In this document: positions 1 through 10,104 of the stretch, one piece after another
Layout of the letters: each line of letters opens with the position of its first letter
Position numbering within the stretch: position 1 is the first letter of the stretch
NCBI RefSeq assembly: GCF_019797845.1
Contig: NZ_CP081864.1
Span: forward strand, 4,650,001-4,714,000
Origin: Symbiopectobacterium purcellii
GTDB lineage: Bacteria > Pseudomonadota > Gammaproteobacteria > Enterobacterales > Enterobacteriaceae
DNA length: 64,000 nt
Direction: 5' to 3'
Notes under the pieces: model-generated
Told to the model about the DNA's origin: nothing
Database searches by the model: none
What the model saw: only the letters and a program-made list of their open reading frames with translations
Position numbers and translations under genes: made by a program

Positions 1-66
1 GTGTTGACATAAATGTGTCACTTCGATCGCTTAATTTGGCCTCGAAGTGTCACGGGAGACTCGAAT

Positions 67-1799
67 ATGTTCAGCGTAGATGCCATCCTGCAAGACCTTG
101 CACCACACCGTCAAACGCCATCCTGGCAGCGCTCTCTTCTACGCGCACTGCTGTTTGAGCGCGAAATGCAACAATTCGCCGAACGTTACCCCCATCTGAA
201 AGGCCTGGATCTGGTCGAACAAATTCTGGACTATTTCAATTTCACCTGTGAAATGGTGGAGGGAGATTTAGAAAACATCCCTAGCCAAGGGCCGGTGGTG
301 CTGGTCGCCAACCATCCGATCGGCTCACTGGATGGTCTGGCGCTGCTGCGCGCGGTGGCGAGCGTTCGCCCTGACGTGCGTATTTTAGCCAGCCAAGTAC
401 TCTCCTACATTACCCCGTTAAAAGGGGTGCTGCTCGCCGTCGATAACGTTAACAACCGCACCAAGCGTTCACAAATCAATGCGATACAGCAGCACCTCAG
501 TCAGGAGGGTGCCATCATTCTGTTTCCGGCAGGCGAAGTGTCACGCGTTAGCCTACGAGGGATTCGCGATGGGCATTGGCACAGCGGTTTTATTCGCATG
601 GCAAGCAAAGCCCGTGCGCCCGTCGTTCCCATTCACATCAGCGGGCGCAACAGCATCTTGTTCTACCTCTCTTCTTTACTCTACCGGCCACTCTCAACGC
701 TGCTGTTGGTCCGAGAAATGTTTCAACAACGCAGCCAGAAGCTCAAAATCCGCATTGGCGCGCGCATTCCCTATGCCACCTGGAGCCACGGAGAGTGGAA
801 TGCCAACGATGTTGCAGCCCGTTTCCGCCGCCATGTCTATCGACTGGGCCTGGGTAAACCCGGTACTTTCCTGGGAGAAAAACCGATTGCTCTGGCGGAA
901 GATCGCGCCGCGCTGAAGCACGCGTTAACCGTGTGTGAAACCTTAGGCACCACCCCTGACGGTAAGGTCGTTTACCTCTATCGGCGCGGTGAGGAGGGAT
1001 ATGTGCCGATTCTGCGCGAACTGGGGCGGTTGCGAGAAATCGCGTTCCGCGCCGTCGGAGAAGGCTCAGGCCAGCGGCGCGATCTGGACAGCTATGACGA
1101 CGACTACCTGCATCTGATTTTATGGGATGAAAAGGAGTTGGAAATTGTCGGAGCCTACCGTTTCAGCCTACCGCGCAGCAAATTGCCCATAAAGGCGTTA
1201 ACGGTCTTTATAGCCACAGCTTGTTTCAGTATGGGGCAGAGATGGATCCGATTCTGGCTCAGGGCATTGAATTGGGACGAAGCTTTATTCAGCCCAAATA
1301 TTGGGGAAAACGTGGGCTCGACTATCTGTGGCTGGGGATTGGCGCCTATCTGGCCCGTTACCCGCAATATCGCTATCTGTTCGGTCCGGTGTCGCTTTCC
1401 GGCACCCTGCCACCGCACGCGCGGGATCTGCTGGTTGCCTTTTATCGCCTGTACTTCTCACCGAGTCAGCCAATGGCTACCTCACGTCGGCCTTATCCGG
1501 CCTCGTTGCCCGATGTGTTAAAACAGTTTGAAGGCACCGACTATCAACAAGATCTGACGCGGCTAAAAAGCATGCTCAACAACATGGGATGTGCGATTCC
1601 CACACTGTACAAGCAATATTCTGAGGTCTGTGAAACCGGCGGTGTACAGTTTATCGATTTCGGTATCGACCCTGATTTTAACAACTGCATCGATGGCCTG
1701 GTGCTGGTGGATATGACACAGCTCAAACCGTCTCGCTACCAGCGCTATGTGGCTCCCTTCCTACCGGAGCCGCAGCAGATTCCGCAAGAGCACGCGTAG
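67..1799 (+). pseudogene. Two-domain acyltransferase (PlsC-like + GNAT/hemolysin-like), frameshifted
   Basis: The N-terminal half resembles lysophospholipid/glycerolipid acyltransferases: NHPIGSLDG near residues 82-90 is the acceptor/catalytic His-Asp type motif and FPAGEVSR is the following substrate motif. The C-terminal half (GRSFIQPKYWGKRGLDYLWLG region) resembles the GNAT-fold N-acyltransferase/'hemolysin' family related to OlsB. The ATG at 67 is chosen because a GGGAG Shine-Dalgarno lies just upstream; an upstream in-frame ATG at 13 has none. The reading frame slips by one base around 1165-1185: sense continues to about YRFSL, then resumes in another frame at QQIAHKGVNGLYSHS and runs to 1797. 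The undisturbed protein would be about 577 residues. The slip is either a real one-base loss or a sequence error. The likely role is acylation of a lipid or amino-lipid at the inner membrane; the substrate is unknown. Confidence 0.8.
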
Positions 1800-1821
1800 C
1801 CATCGTTCTTCTTTGTTACCG

Positions 1822-1847
1822 CCATCCTCCGTTTTCACGGAGGATGG
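1822..1847. terminator. Hairpin between convergent genes
   Basis: A perfect 10-bp stem, CCATCCTCCG paired with CGGAGGATGG, with a TTTTCA loop, sits between the ends of the acyltransferase and the citrate synthase remnant. There is no long T tract on either side, so it is a weak or bidirectional transcription stop at best. Confidence 0.55.
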
Positions 1848-1855
1848 CTGACGCA

Positions 1856-3125
1856 CTATTTCAACTGAGATGCGTAGTCCCGACGCGGTTGGCCGGTATA
1901 AATCTGGCAGGGACGATAGATTTTGGGTTCCTGAGTATGCAGTTCCTTCCAGTGGGCAATCCAGCCGATAGTGCGGCCTACCGCAGAAATAACCGGGAAC
2001 ATGGAGGGCGGCAGGCCCATGGCTTTCAGGATCACCGCCGTGTAGAAATCCACGCTCGGATAGAGCCGGTGCTCAAGGAAATAGGGATCGGTCATGGCGA
2101 TATGTTCCAGTTCCATCGCCACTTGCATCAGATTATCTTTCGGCCCCATCTCATTGAGCACTTCATGGCAGGTTTTTCGCAGCACGGCCGCACGCGGGTC
2201 AAAATGGTGATACACCGAGTTACCAAAGCCCAGCAAACGGAACGAGTCGCGGCGATCTTTAGCCCGCGGGAACACGCTCAACGGTATTGATCTCTTCGAG
2301 CATGCGCATACAGGCTTCATTAGCACCGCCATGGTTGGGTCCCCACATGGTTGCCAGCCCGGCAGCAATGCGCGCAAAGGGGTTAGCGCCGGAGGAACCG
2401 GATGCTCTCACTGCGGTGGTAGAGGGACATTGGCCGTGATCGGCGTGCAGAATCAGCACCCGGTTCATTGCACGTTCCAGCACCGGGTTGACTTCATACT
2501 TTTCTGCCGGAACGGAAAACAGCATATGCAGGAAACTGCCAGTATAAGAGAGGCTGTTGCGCGGATAAGCCGCTGGTTGCTCAATGGAGAATTTATAGCT
2601 CATGGCGGCCAGCGTCGGCATCTTCGACAACAGGCGCAGCGCCGCCAGCTCGCGGTGCTCTTCGTTGTGAATATCCAGCACGTCGTGATAAAACGCCGCC
2701 AGCGCCCCAACCACGGCGCACATCAGCGCCATCGGGTGCGAGTCGCGACGAAACCCGCTGACCATACGCGAGATTTGCTCATGAATCATGGTATGCCGTG
2801 TGATGCTGTTGACAAACTGATCGTACTGTTCACGATTCGGCGCATCACCGTGCAGCATGATGTAACACACTTCGGTAAAATCACACTTCTCAGCCAGTTG
2901 CTCCACCGGGAACCCGCGATGCAGCAGCACGCTATTGGCAGCGTCAATGTAGGTGATGGCGGATTCACACCCGGCTGTGTTATTGAACCCCGGATCGTAG
3001 CTGCACAGCCCCTGCGCACCTAAAGGACGTACGTCTACGGCCTCTTTGCCCAACACGCCCGCGCGCACGTTGAGCGCAATGTTCTTTTTTCCTTCCATCG
3101 TCAGGATGGATTTCTTGACTGTCAT
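1856..3125 (-). pseudogene. Second, divergent type II citrate synthase (GltA-like), frameshifted
   Basis: The product aligns over its whole length with E. coli GltA (oxaloacetate + acetyl-CoA to citrate). The start ATG at 3125 follows a GGGAGAAAG ribosome site. WGPNHGGANEA keeps the histidine equivalent to GltA His264, and YPSVDFYT keeps the aspartate equivalent to Asp362. The third catalytic residue, His305 in the usual GFGHRVY motif, is changed: here the motif reads GFGNSVY. The frame is also broken near 2259-2290, after EEINTVERVP, where about four residues are missing relative to GltA and translation would stop at once; the sense frame resumes at RAKDRRDSFRL. The housekeeping gltA of enterobacteria lies beside sdh, so this is probably a paralogue. 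Loss of a catalytic residue plus a frameshift argues it is dead rather than mis-sequenced. Confidence 0.85.
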
Positions 3126-3397
3126 TATTCTTTCTCCCGTCCGAATGCGCCTTTCACCAACATGACACCCCATAACGCGAATCTGCGCCGCATTACCGTA
3201 ACACAGCCAGAGCACACTCCGTACCGCACCTTTCCTTAATACGCGAAAAAAGGCTTTAAATTCGAACAATTCGCTGAAAAATTGACATAGGTAAATTTTC
3301 TGAGAGGCCATAATGCCGACTGGCATTTTTGCTACGCAATCAGTATAACTGTCCCCGATTAGTTAACTCACCCCTTGATGATGATTGAATTCCGATT

Positions 3398-5722
3398 ATG
3401 AATGATGCATTGAGCCAGATTATCGCCAGCGAATTGCAGGCGCGAAAGGAGCAGGTTGACGCCGCTGTACGCCTGCTGGACGAAGGGAACACCGTACCGT
3501 TCATCGCTCGTTACCGTAAGGAAGTGACTGGCGGGTTGGATGATACCCAACTGCGCCAGTTGGAAACCCGCCTCGGTTACTTGCGCGAATTGGAAGAACG
3601 GCGTCAGACCATTCTGAAATCGATCGAAGAGCAAGGAAAATTAACACCACCGTTAGTTTTGGCGATTAATGGCACCCTGAGTAAGACTGAACTGGAAGAT
3701 CTCTACCTGCCGTACAAACCCAAACGTCGTACTCGTGGACAAATTGCCATCGAAGCCGGGCTGGAGCCGCTGGCAGACAGTCTGTGGCAAGACCCGAGCC
3801 AGGTGCCCGAAGAGGCGGCACTGGCCTATGTCGCCGAAGACAAAGGCGTTGCCGATGTCAAAGCCGCGCTGGACGGTGCACGCTACATTCTGATGGAGCG
3901 TTTCGCCGAAGATGCCGTCTTGCTGGCCAAGGTGCGTGACTACTTGTGGAAAAATGCTCATTTGGTGGCACGCGTGGTCGAAGGTAAAGAAGATGAAGGC
4001 GCGAAGTTCCGCGACTACTTTGCCCACCAAGAACCGATCGCCAGCGTGCCCTCGCACCGTGCATTGGCGATGTTTCGTGGCCGCAACGAAGGGGTGCTGC
4101 AACTCGCCCTGAACGCCGACCCACAGTTTGACGAGCCACCGCGCGAAAGCCACGGTGAACAGATCATCCTTTCACACCTGAATTTGCAGCTAAACAACGC
4201 CCCTGCCGACAACTGGCGCCGTGCGGTGATCAACTGGACCTGGCGTATCAAGGTGCTGTTGCATCTGGAAACCGAGCTGATGGGTACTGTGCGTGAAAAG
4301 GCCGAAGAAGAAGCCATCAATGTGTTTGCGCGCAACCTGCACGATCTGCTGATGGCCGCACCGGCCGGAATGCGAGCTACCATGGGGCTCGATCCGGGCC
4401 TGCGCACCGGCGTGAAAGTTGCGGTGGTGGATGCCACCGGAAAACTGGTTGCCACGGATACGATTTATCCGCATACCGGACAGGCCGCTAAGGCTGCGCC
4501 GATCATTGCGGCACTGTGCGTCAAACATCAGGTAGAGCTGGTGGCGATCGGCAATGGCACCGCATCACGTGAAACCGAACGTTTCTTCCTTGATACGCAA
4601 AAACAGTTCCCGGCAATTAAGGCTCAGAAAGTGATTGTCAGTGAAGCGGGTGCTTCAGTGTATTCAGCCTCCGAGCTGGCAGCGCTGGAATTCCCCAGTC
4701 TGGATGTTTCCCTGCGCGGTGCGGTTTCTATTGCCCGTCGCTTGCAAGATCCACTGGCAGAGCTGGTGAAGATCGATCCCAAATCCATCGGTGTCGGCCA
4801 ATACCAACACGATGTGAGCCAGATTCAACTGGCGAAAAAGCTCGATGCAGTGGTAGAAGACTGCGTTAACGCCGTGGGTGTCGATCTGAATACGGCCTCG
4901 GTGGCGCTGCTGACGCGTGTTGCCGGCCTCAGTAAAATGATGGCGCAGAATATCGTCAACTGGCGTGATGAGAACGGGCGCTTTGACAACCGTCAGCAGT
5001 TGCTCAAGGTCAGTCGCCTGGGGCCAAAAGCGTTCGAACAGTGCGCCGGATTCCTGCGTATAAACCAGGGTGATAACCCACTGGATGCCTCGACGGTTCA
5101 CCCGGAGGCCTACCCGGTGGTTGAACGCATTCTGGAAGCCACACGCCAGACGCTGCGCGATCTGATGGGTGATACAAGCGAGCTGCGCAAACTCAAGGCC
5201 GTGGATTTCACCGACGCACGCTTCGGTTTACCCACGGTGACGGATATCGTGAAAGAGCTGGAAAAACCTGGGCGCGATCCGCGGCCGGAGTTTAAAACCG
5301 CTGCGTTCGCCGAAGGGGTGGAAACGCTCAACGATCTGTTGCCGGGTATGGTGTTAGAAGGTGCGGTCACCAACGTCACCAACTTTGGCGCTTTCGTGGA
5401 TATTGGCGTACATCAGGATGGTTTGGTGCACATCTCGTCGCTGTCCGATCGCTATGTCGACGATCCACACAAGGTGGTGAAAGCCGGGGATATCGTGAAG
5501 GTCAAAGTGTTGGAGGTCGATCTGCAACGTAAGCGCATCGCGCTGACCCTACGTCTCGATGAACAGCCGGGTGACACCACGTCACGCCGTAGCGCTAGCG
5601 GTGCTCAACGCAACACCGGATCTCGCCCTGCTAATCATACACCGCGTGCAAAACAGCCGCAGAGCGCAACAGGCAATAGCGCCATGAGCGATGCACTGGC
5701 CGCCGCATTTAAAAAACGTTAG
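3398..5722 (+). CDS. tex: Tex-family RNA-binding transcription accessory protein
   Basis: The 774-residue protein matches the length of E. coli Tex (YhgF). It has an N-terminal helical region, a YqgF/RNase H-like fold around residues 325-460 ([19 protein letters not shown]), helix-hairpin-helix segments around 490-560 ([16 protein letters not shown]), and a C-terminal S1 RNA-binding domain around 645-715 ([20 protein letters not shown]). Tex is a cytosolic nucleic-acid-binding protein linked to transcription and RNA metabolism. The gene stands alone, and in E. coli it also lies near bioH. The tail after the S1 domain is basic and low-complexity. The gene is intact. Confidence 0.95.
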   Translation: MNDALSQIIASELQARKEQVDAAVRLLDEGNTVPFIARYRKEVTGGLDDTQLRQLETRLGYLRELEERRQTILKSIEEQGKLTPPLVLAINGTLSKTELEDLYLPYKPKRRTRGQIAIEAGLEPLADSLWQDPSQVPEEAALAYVAEDKGVADVKAALDGARYILMERFAEDAVLLAKVRDYLWKNAHLVARVVEGKEDEGAKFRDYFAHQEPIASVPSHRALAMFRGRNEGVLQLALNADPQFDEPPRESHGEQIILSHLNLQLNNAPADNWRRAVINWTWRIKVLLHLETELMGTVREKAEEEAINVFARNLHDLLMAAPAGMRATMGLDPGLRTGVKVAVVDATGKLVATDTIYPHTGQAAKAAPIIAALCVKHQVELVAIGNGTASRETERFFLDTQKQFPAIKAQKVIVSEAGASVYSASELAALEFPSLDVSLRGAVSIARRLQDPLAELVKIDPKSIGVGQYQHDVSQIQLAKKLDAVVEDCVNAVGVDLNTASVALLTRVAGLSKMMAQNIVNWRDENGRFDNRQQLLKVSRLGPKAFEQCAGFLRINQGDNPLDASTVHPEAYPVVERILEATRQTLRDLMGDTSELRKLKAVDFTDARFGLPTVTDIVKELEKPGRDPRPEFKTAAFAEGVETLNDLLPGMVLEGAVTNVTNFGAFVDIGVHQDGLVHISSLSDRYVDDPHKVVKAGDIVKVKVLEVDLQRKRIALTLRLDEQPGDTTSRRSASGAQRNTGSRPANHTPRAKQPQSATGNSAMSDALAAAFKKR

Positions 5723-5730
5723 GTTTTTGG

Positions 5731-5930
5731 TATACCCTACATACTTCGAGTTATAGGAAGGCGTCAAGCGAGGGGCAAATTTGTCTTGAGCAAATTTGAA
5801 CAGCGCTTGCGCTGGCCCGAAGGGTGAATCTCAGGGATGAGATGCATTCACCCCGATGCGCTTACTTAGGTAAGTGATTCGTGTGAATGCGTGTAGCCAA
5901 CGCACATGTCACTTGAAGTATGACGGGATA
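5731..5930. repeat. Intergenic repeat family A, copy 1
   Basis: This non-coding block of about 200 bp has inverted ends built around CATACTTCRAGT and an internal palindrome CAGCGCTTGCGCTG. Its reverse complement matches the block at 53541-53731 (shared GTTGGCTAC, CGAATCACTTACC and GGCCAGCGCAAGCGCTG) and, over its ends, the block at 7478-7645. It occupies almost all of the spacer after tex. It has no reading frame and behaves like a small mobile palindromic repeat. Confidence 0.75.
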
Positions 5931-5977
5931 AGCAAAGGGAGCCATTGGCTCCCCTTGTAACGTTTGCTGGACTTCAC

Positions 5978-6205
5978 TTATTTATACAGAACTGCCGTGC
6001 CGCGCAGTTGGTTGTCACCGGTAGCAGAAACGATACGGTAAGAAGAGGCACCTGCTGCCTGTGCTTTAGCGGCAACTTGCGATTCGAAACCGCTCAGCGT
6101 TTTAGCGCCACTGACGGAAACGGTACCGATCTGCTCTGCGGCGAAGGTGCCGAAAGAGAGAGAAGTCAGGGCCAATACTGCTGCAAAAGTTTTGATGTTT
6201 TTCAT
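5978..6205 (-). CDS. YdgH/BhsA/McbA-like secreted stress peptide (DUF1471)
   Basis: This 75-residue protein has a typical Sec signal peptide (MKNIKTFAAVLALTSLSFG followed by TFAA at the cleavage site). The mature part of about 52 residues (EQIGTVSVSGAKTLSGFESQ onward, then GASSYRIVSATGDNQLRGTA) has the pattern of the YdgH/BhsA domain. Family members are periplasmic or surface-associated and are induced by acid, oxidative, metal or biofilm conditions. An AGGATTAGC stretch provides a ribosome site. It is monocistronic. The exact paralogue (YhcN, BhsA, McbA or others) cannot be assigned. Confidence 0.85.
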   Translation of the reverse strand: MKNIKTFAAVLALTSLSFGTFAAEQIGTVSVSGAKTLSGFESQVAAKAQAAGASSYRIVSATGDNQLRGTAVLYK

Positions 6206-6386
6206 GATGCTAATCCTTATCTCTGTGGTTAGGTTGAAAGCGAAGTGCTTTCGATGGAGAGAAGAATAGCGCCACTGCTCGGTAATGGATAGCTAAGTGA
6301 TTTGCTGTGGTAAGTCAATTTTTTTGAACAAATATCATTACTGATTTCGATTTGTTCTTCTGATGCTGTCTGCGGATGATGCCTGG

Positions 6387-7193
6387 CTACCCCACTACGA
6401 TACCAACCCCGCGGGTAACCCTTGGTGATGAGTAAAAATGGTAGGTCAGGCCTGCTGTCACCCTATAATACCCGTTGGCAATACCCAACGCGTGGCCGCC
6501 AATATATCCCTGTTCCCCGGAAATCTGATCGGTAATTTGCGTCCGTCCCCGGCTCTCATCATATTTATTCCAACTCAGCGCGGTAAATACCTTGGCGCAA
6601 GATGCCAGATAATAGCCAATATCCACCAACACGGAATAATAACGCCCATCATTACCTTCATCGCGAAAGGTCAGTTGGCGAGAATAGTGCTCATCATTAT
6701 CATACTGATAAAGCCCCCCCAGCGCCGTCCAGCTAAAACGCGTCTGTTGATAACCTGCAATCCCTCCCAGCCGATAAAAAGGCTGGCTCACAACCCAACC
6801 CTGAGCCTCTATATCAAACGCATTGGCGTGGTTCAGGCGACTATTGAGATGATGAGACCATTCACTCCAGTGCGTTTGATCGTCATAGAGCCAATCATAG
6901 TCATCCATTATTGCACTTCGCTCAGCGAGCGTTGTCCAGCCATGAGCAATTAATGTGATATATGGAGACATATCCCAATTAACCGCCATTGTCACGATCG
7001 GCGTTTGCTTTATTTTCCAATCCCGCTGACTGAGTTTATCGCCATTTTCCATGTAAACATTTTCGTGTGATTTTCCCTCTATCCATCCCAACGCCCCACT
7101 GGTTGTTGCGGTGGTAACGGTGTTTTCGGCCTGAGCTAAAAATAGCGTCATCACCCCGGCAACACAGCAGAGAATTACGTATCGTTGCTGCAT
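6387..7193 (-). pseudogene. Omptin-family outer-membrane protease, internally deleted and with lost stop
   Basis: The start ATG at 7193 follows AAGGAA and gives a Sec signal peptide ending near LAQA. The mature part is clearly an omptin (OmpT/Pla/PgtE): DYDW at 98-101 and DEH at 167-169 match the catalytic OmpT Asp83/Asp85 and Asp210/His212 pairs. Between GGLYQY and DNDEHY the sequence jumps over roughly 55-60 residues present in OmpT, the stretch holding two barrel strands and an outer loop, without breaking the frame. The usual terminal aromatic (AGLTYHF, F253) is followed by a TAC codon and 15 extra residues instead of a stop, hiding the C-terminal Phe used in outer-membrane assembly. The protein is 268 residues, against 317 for OmpT. 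The catalytic residues survive, but a functional barrel is doubtful. Confidence 0.8.
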
Positions 7194-7477
7194 GAACAAT
7201 TCCTTAATGATTGCGTAAATGATTTTTATAGGAAACAGCATCCGCATAAAAAAACAGAAAAAACCTAATTAATAACAGTATTTTATTGGACAATTAATAA
7301 GAATGCAGAGGCCAAATATTAACGTCATTAATGGAATCTGAATATAACGGTGAGATGAGAGGGAATGCATTCAGAAAATGATTTACTAAAACAAGGCACT
7401 ATCACCTTATTCAATCATTGGTCATCGCAGAGAAAACATATTGTCAGATCATAACAAGAGGCCAAACGACCCCTTGC
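7194..7477. other. AT-rich upstream region of the omptin gene
   Basis: About 280 bp that presumably holds the omptin promoter. It is rich in A/T runs and has no credible reading frame. I looked for a PhoP box, as known for omptin genes, and found no convincing direct repeat. Confidence 0.4.
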
Positions 7478-7645
7478 TATACCTATCGTATTTCAAGTTG
7501 CAGACGCGTTGGCGGCGTTCGTTATTCGGCCCATCCCTGGGCCTCACCTCTTACGAGGCCACCTCATGCGGCGTTCAAATCTGCTCCAGACAACGTTGTC
7601 CCTCGCTTACCGCCTTCCTGAAACTCGAATTATGTAGAGCATATA
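7478..7645. repeat. Intergenic repeat family A, copy 2 (divergent)
   Basis: The block begins TATCGTATTTCAAGTTGCAG and ends GCCTTCCTGAAACTCGAATT, matching the ends of the other family A copies (5731-5930 inverted, 53541-53731 direct). The middle is shorter and has diverged. It ends four bases before the stop codon of the permease gene. Confidence 0.7.
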
Positions 7646-7649
7646 TCCA

Positions 7650-8912
7650 TTATTCCCCGCGTAATGCCGCCGCAGGAGACTGTCGATAGGAGAGCACGGC
7701 AGGAAGCGTCAGCACCACCGCAGCCACGGCCAGCAGTAGCAATACGAACCACAGATCGTCTTCACCCAGCGCAATGGGCAAGACAAAACCGCTCTTTTCG
7801 CTCATGATGATCGCCACAGCCTGAGCAGCGACATAGCCCAACCCCACACCGATCGCCACACCGGCAAATACCAGTGACATCAATCCGCTCCAGATCAGCA
7901 GGAAAATACCGGTGCGCGGCGCGCCGAAAGCACGTAACGCACCGATTTGCTTCTGACGTTGGCGTAAATGCATCACCGCCACCAGCGCCACCGCCATCCC
8001 CACCAATCCTTGTGTACCCATCGCGATATACATCAACAACGCACGAATATCACCGAGGATGGAATAGAGCTTCACCAGCACCTCTCCTGGGAATACCGCC
8101 TGCGTCGCCGTGCTGCGATAAAGTGAGCGCAGTTGGTAAGCGCCTGCAATGCTTAAGGGTTTTACTACGATGGCCGGAACCCCCGCCTCATGGTGATGTG
8201 CTTCACTGTCATCATGGTGTTCATGCGTATCACCCTCGGCATGCTCATGCCCCTCATCATCATGATGCTCGTGCTCATCGTCATGATCGCCGGGTGCATG
8301 GATGCCGTGCACACGCCACACCGCGTTGACCGGCACCAGAATGGCTTTATCCCAGGCGCTGCCGTCGGCGGGCAGCACACCAACCACGGTATAGCGCACT
8401 TCTGCATGGGCATGGGCTCCCTCTTCCCCAACCTGACCGTGCACCGGACTAAAGGTACTGCCAACTGACAGTCCGGTCCCTGCGCCCACTACGGCTTCAA
8501 ATCCATCGTTAAACACCCGACCGGCCAGTAACGGGCGTTTCCCCCCCTCCGTCACCAATGCCGCGTTAGTCCCCACGATCGGCATACCTTGAAAGAAATC
8601 ACCAAACGCCACCGGTGCCGCCCAGGCCACCAGCGGATTTTTCTGTACCTCATCCAGCACCTGCGCCGGAATCAGCGTCAATGCAGAGGGCTGGAGAAAG
8701 ACTGACGAGAGCACCAGCTGCGTTTCGCTCCCCGGAGCACCAATCACCAAATCGAAACGATCCGCCGCCTTGGCGCTGCCCATGCGCAGAGCACGCTCCT
8801 GTAAACTCATAGAAATGCTCAGCGCGGTCGCCAACGCAATCAGTATCACCACCACCACTACGCCCGGCCACAGTCGACGCCAGTCCGCGATAATCAAACG
8901 CCATGGGATCAT
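7650..8912 (-). CDS. ABC transporter permease (FtsX/MacB type) with histidine-rich loop
   Basis: This 420-residue inner-membrane protein has one N-terminal membrane segment (about 15-35), a large periplasmic domain and three C-terminal segments (about 290-410), the FtsX/MacB arrangement. Its special feature is a loop at about 202-241 holding 14 histidines among many Asp/Glu residues (DHDDEHEHHDDEGHEH and DTHEHHDDSEAHHH), a likely metal (zinc or nickel) binding segment. It starts inside the stop codon of the ATPase gene (ATGA), so the two are translationally coupled. It is the last gene of the phosphatase operon. Inference: a metal-linked transporter or mechanotransmission ABC complex rather than a drug pump. 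The metal is not proven. Confidence 0.8.
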   Translation of the reverse strand: MIPWRLIIADWRRLWPGVVVVVILIALATALSISMSLQERALRMGSAKAADRFDLVIGAPGSETQLVLSSVFLQPSALTLIPAQVLDEVQKNPLVAWAAPVAFGDFFQGMPIVGTNAALVTEGGKRPLLAGRVFNDGFEAVVGAGTGLSVGSTFSPVHGQVGEEGAHAHAEVRYTVVGVLPADGSAWDKAILVPVNAVWRVHGIHAPGDHDDEHEHHDDEGHEHAEGDTHEHHDDSEAHHHEAGVPAIVVKPLSIAGAYQLRSLYRSTATQAVFPGEVLVKLYSILGDIRALLMYIAMGTQGLVGMAVALVAVMHLRQRQKQIGALRAFGAPRTGIFLLIWSGLMSLVFAGVAIGVGLGYVAAQAVAIIMSEKSGFVLPIALGEDDLWFVLLLLAVAAVVLTLPAVLSYRQSPAAALRGE

Positions 8913-9598
8913 CCCTGCACCTCCTGAGAGTCATCCGCCACTTGCTGTCCTTTTTCCAACTGAATACGGCGCGACATCAATGCAGCCAGCCGTTTGTCGT
9001 GTGTAATGGCAATCAGCGTACTGCGCTGTTCCCAAGCCAACGTGACAAGGAGATCGGCGATCTGCTCACCGTTGTGGGCATCCAGACTGGCCGTAGGCTC
9101 ATCGGCAACGATAATTTCCGGCGTCGCCAAAAGAGCACGCGCTACGGCCACACGCTGTTTCTCACCGCGCGATAGCACTTCAATCGGTCGATTACCGGTG
9201 TTCACGCCGACGCGCTCCAGCAACATGTTCCCCCGCGCCACCAATGACGCCGGCAGACGCCAATGGTGAAAACGCGCTGGCAGCAGTACGTTCTCCAGCG
9301 CATCAAGGCCGGGAAATAAATGAAAATCTTGCATAATCAGACCAACATGGCGGGCCCGCCAGCGATCGCGCTCGGCTTCTGACAATTGGCGGATATCCTG
9401 ATCGCCCCAACGTACACGGCCAGAGCCCTCACACTCCATACCAGTAATAGCATTGACTAACGTGGTTTTACCCGAGCCTGATGGCCCCATTACCGCCACG
9501 CAGCTTCCCGCAGCAATCTGCAATTGGGCGATGTCCAGCACGGCGCTGGGCATATCAGGAAAAGAGACCGTTAAATTTTCAATATGCAAATCAGCCAC
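8909..9598 (-). CDS. ABC transporter ATP-binding subunit (LolD/MacB-like)
   Basis: This 229-residue cytoplasmic ATPase has a Walker A motif GPSGSGKTT (about 39-47), a signature motif LSRGEKQR in place of the common LSGGQ, a Walker B IIVADEPTASLD and a switch histidine in ITHDKR. The size and sequence fit the MacB/LolD group that powers FtsX-type permeases. It overlaps the permease start by four bases and begins 8 bases after the CPFC protein gene, so the three are one transcription unit. It couples ATP hydrolysis to whatever the permease moves or pulls. Confidence 0.88.
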   Translation of the reverse strand: MADLHIENLTVSFPDMPSAVLDIAQLQIAAGSCVAVMGPSGSGKTTLVNAITGMECEGSGRVRWGDQDIRQLSEAERDRWRARHVGLIMQDFHLFPGLDALENVLLPARFHHWRLPASLVARGNMLLERVGVNTGNRPIEVLSRGEKQRVAVARALLATPEIIVADEPTASLDAHNGEQIADLLVTLAWEQRSTLIAITHDKRLAALMSRRIQLEKGQQVADDSQEVQG

Positions 9599-9606
9599 AG
9601 CGGCTC

Positions 9607-10095
9607 CTAAGGCGTATCAAAGCGGGCATCGCGCAGGCGTAACAGGCTGACAAATCCGGTTTCCGGGTCCGTCCATGAGCCAAACTCCAGCACGCCTTCC
9701 ACGTCGATAATGGTGTTGTTCTGTACAAAGGTTTGCCGTTTTGACAGATAGACCACCACGATATCCTCCGGCCAGTCGGCGTCGGAAGAGCAGAACGGGC
9801 AGAGTGCCATCGGCATTTTGGTCAAGACAAAGAATTGGGATTCAGCCTTGAGCGGTGGGGCCATAAAGCCGCGCATTTTGACGCGTTTTCCCGAGAGTTG
9901 TTTTACCTCATCGGAAAATTCCAACCCCAGCACGCCATACGAGGCATAGAGTTTATCGAAAGAGAGTGTGGGCAATGCGGCACGCGCGGTGCCGATCAGG
10001 CTAAGCACCAATACGCCGACGCCGACCATGCGCCACAGCGCCGAGAAGAATAACGGCGGGGTCTCCCCCGCCGGACGTAAAGTAAGGCTCTTCAT
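9607..10095 (-). CDS. Membrane-anchored or secreted CPFC-motif protein
   Basis: This 162-residue protein has one N-terminal hydrophobic segment (about 25-40, ending GTARA, possibly cleaved) and a small beta-rich domain with GKRVKMRGFMAPPLKAESQF followed by MALCPFCSSDADWPEDIVVVY. This is an OB-like fold resembling DUF3299-type proteins, and the CPFC pair could bind metal or undergo redox. It sits between phoA (9-bp gap) and the ABC pair. From memory, a similar trio (small protein, ATPase, MacB-type permease) belongs to a zinc-responsive operon in Pseudomonas aeruginosa, which would fit a metal-handling role. The function here is inferred from context only. Confidence 0.65.
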   Translation of the reverse strand: MKSLTLRPAGETPPLFFSALWRMVGVGVLVLSLIGTARAALPTLSFDKLYASYGVLGLEFSDEVKQLSGKRVKMRGFMAPPLKAESQFFVLTKMPMALCPFCSSDADWPEDIVVVYLSKRQTFVQNNTIIDVEGVLEFGSWTDPETGFVSLLRLRDARFDTP

Positions 10096-10104
10096 TACAG
10101 CGCG

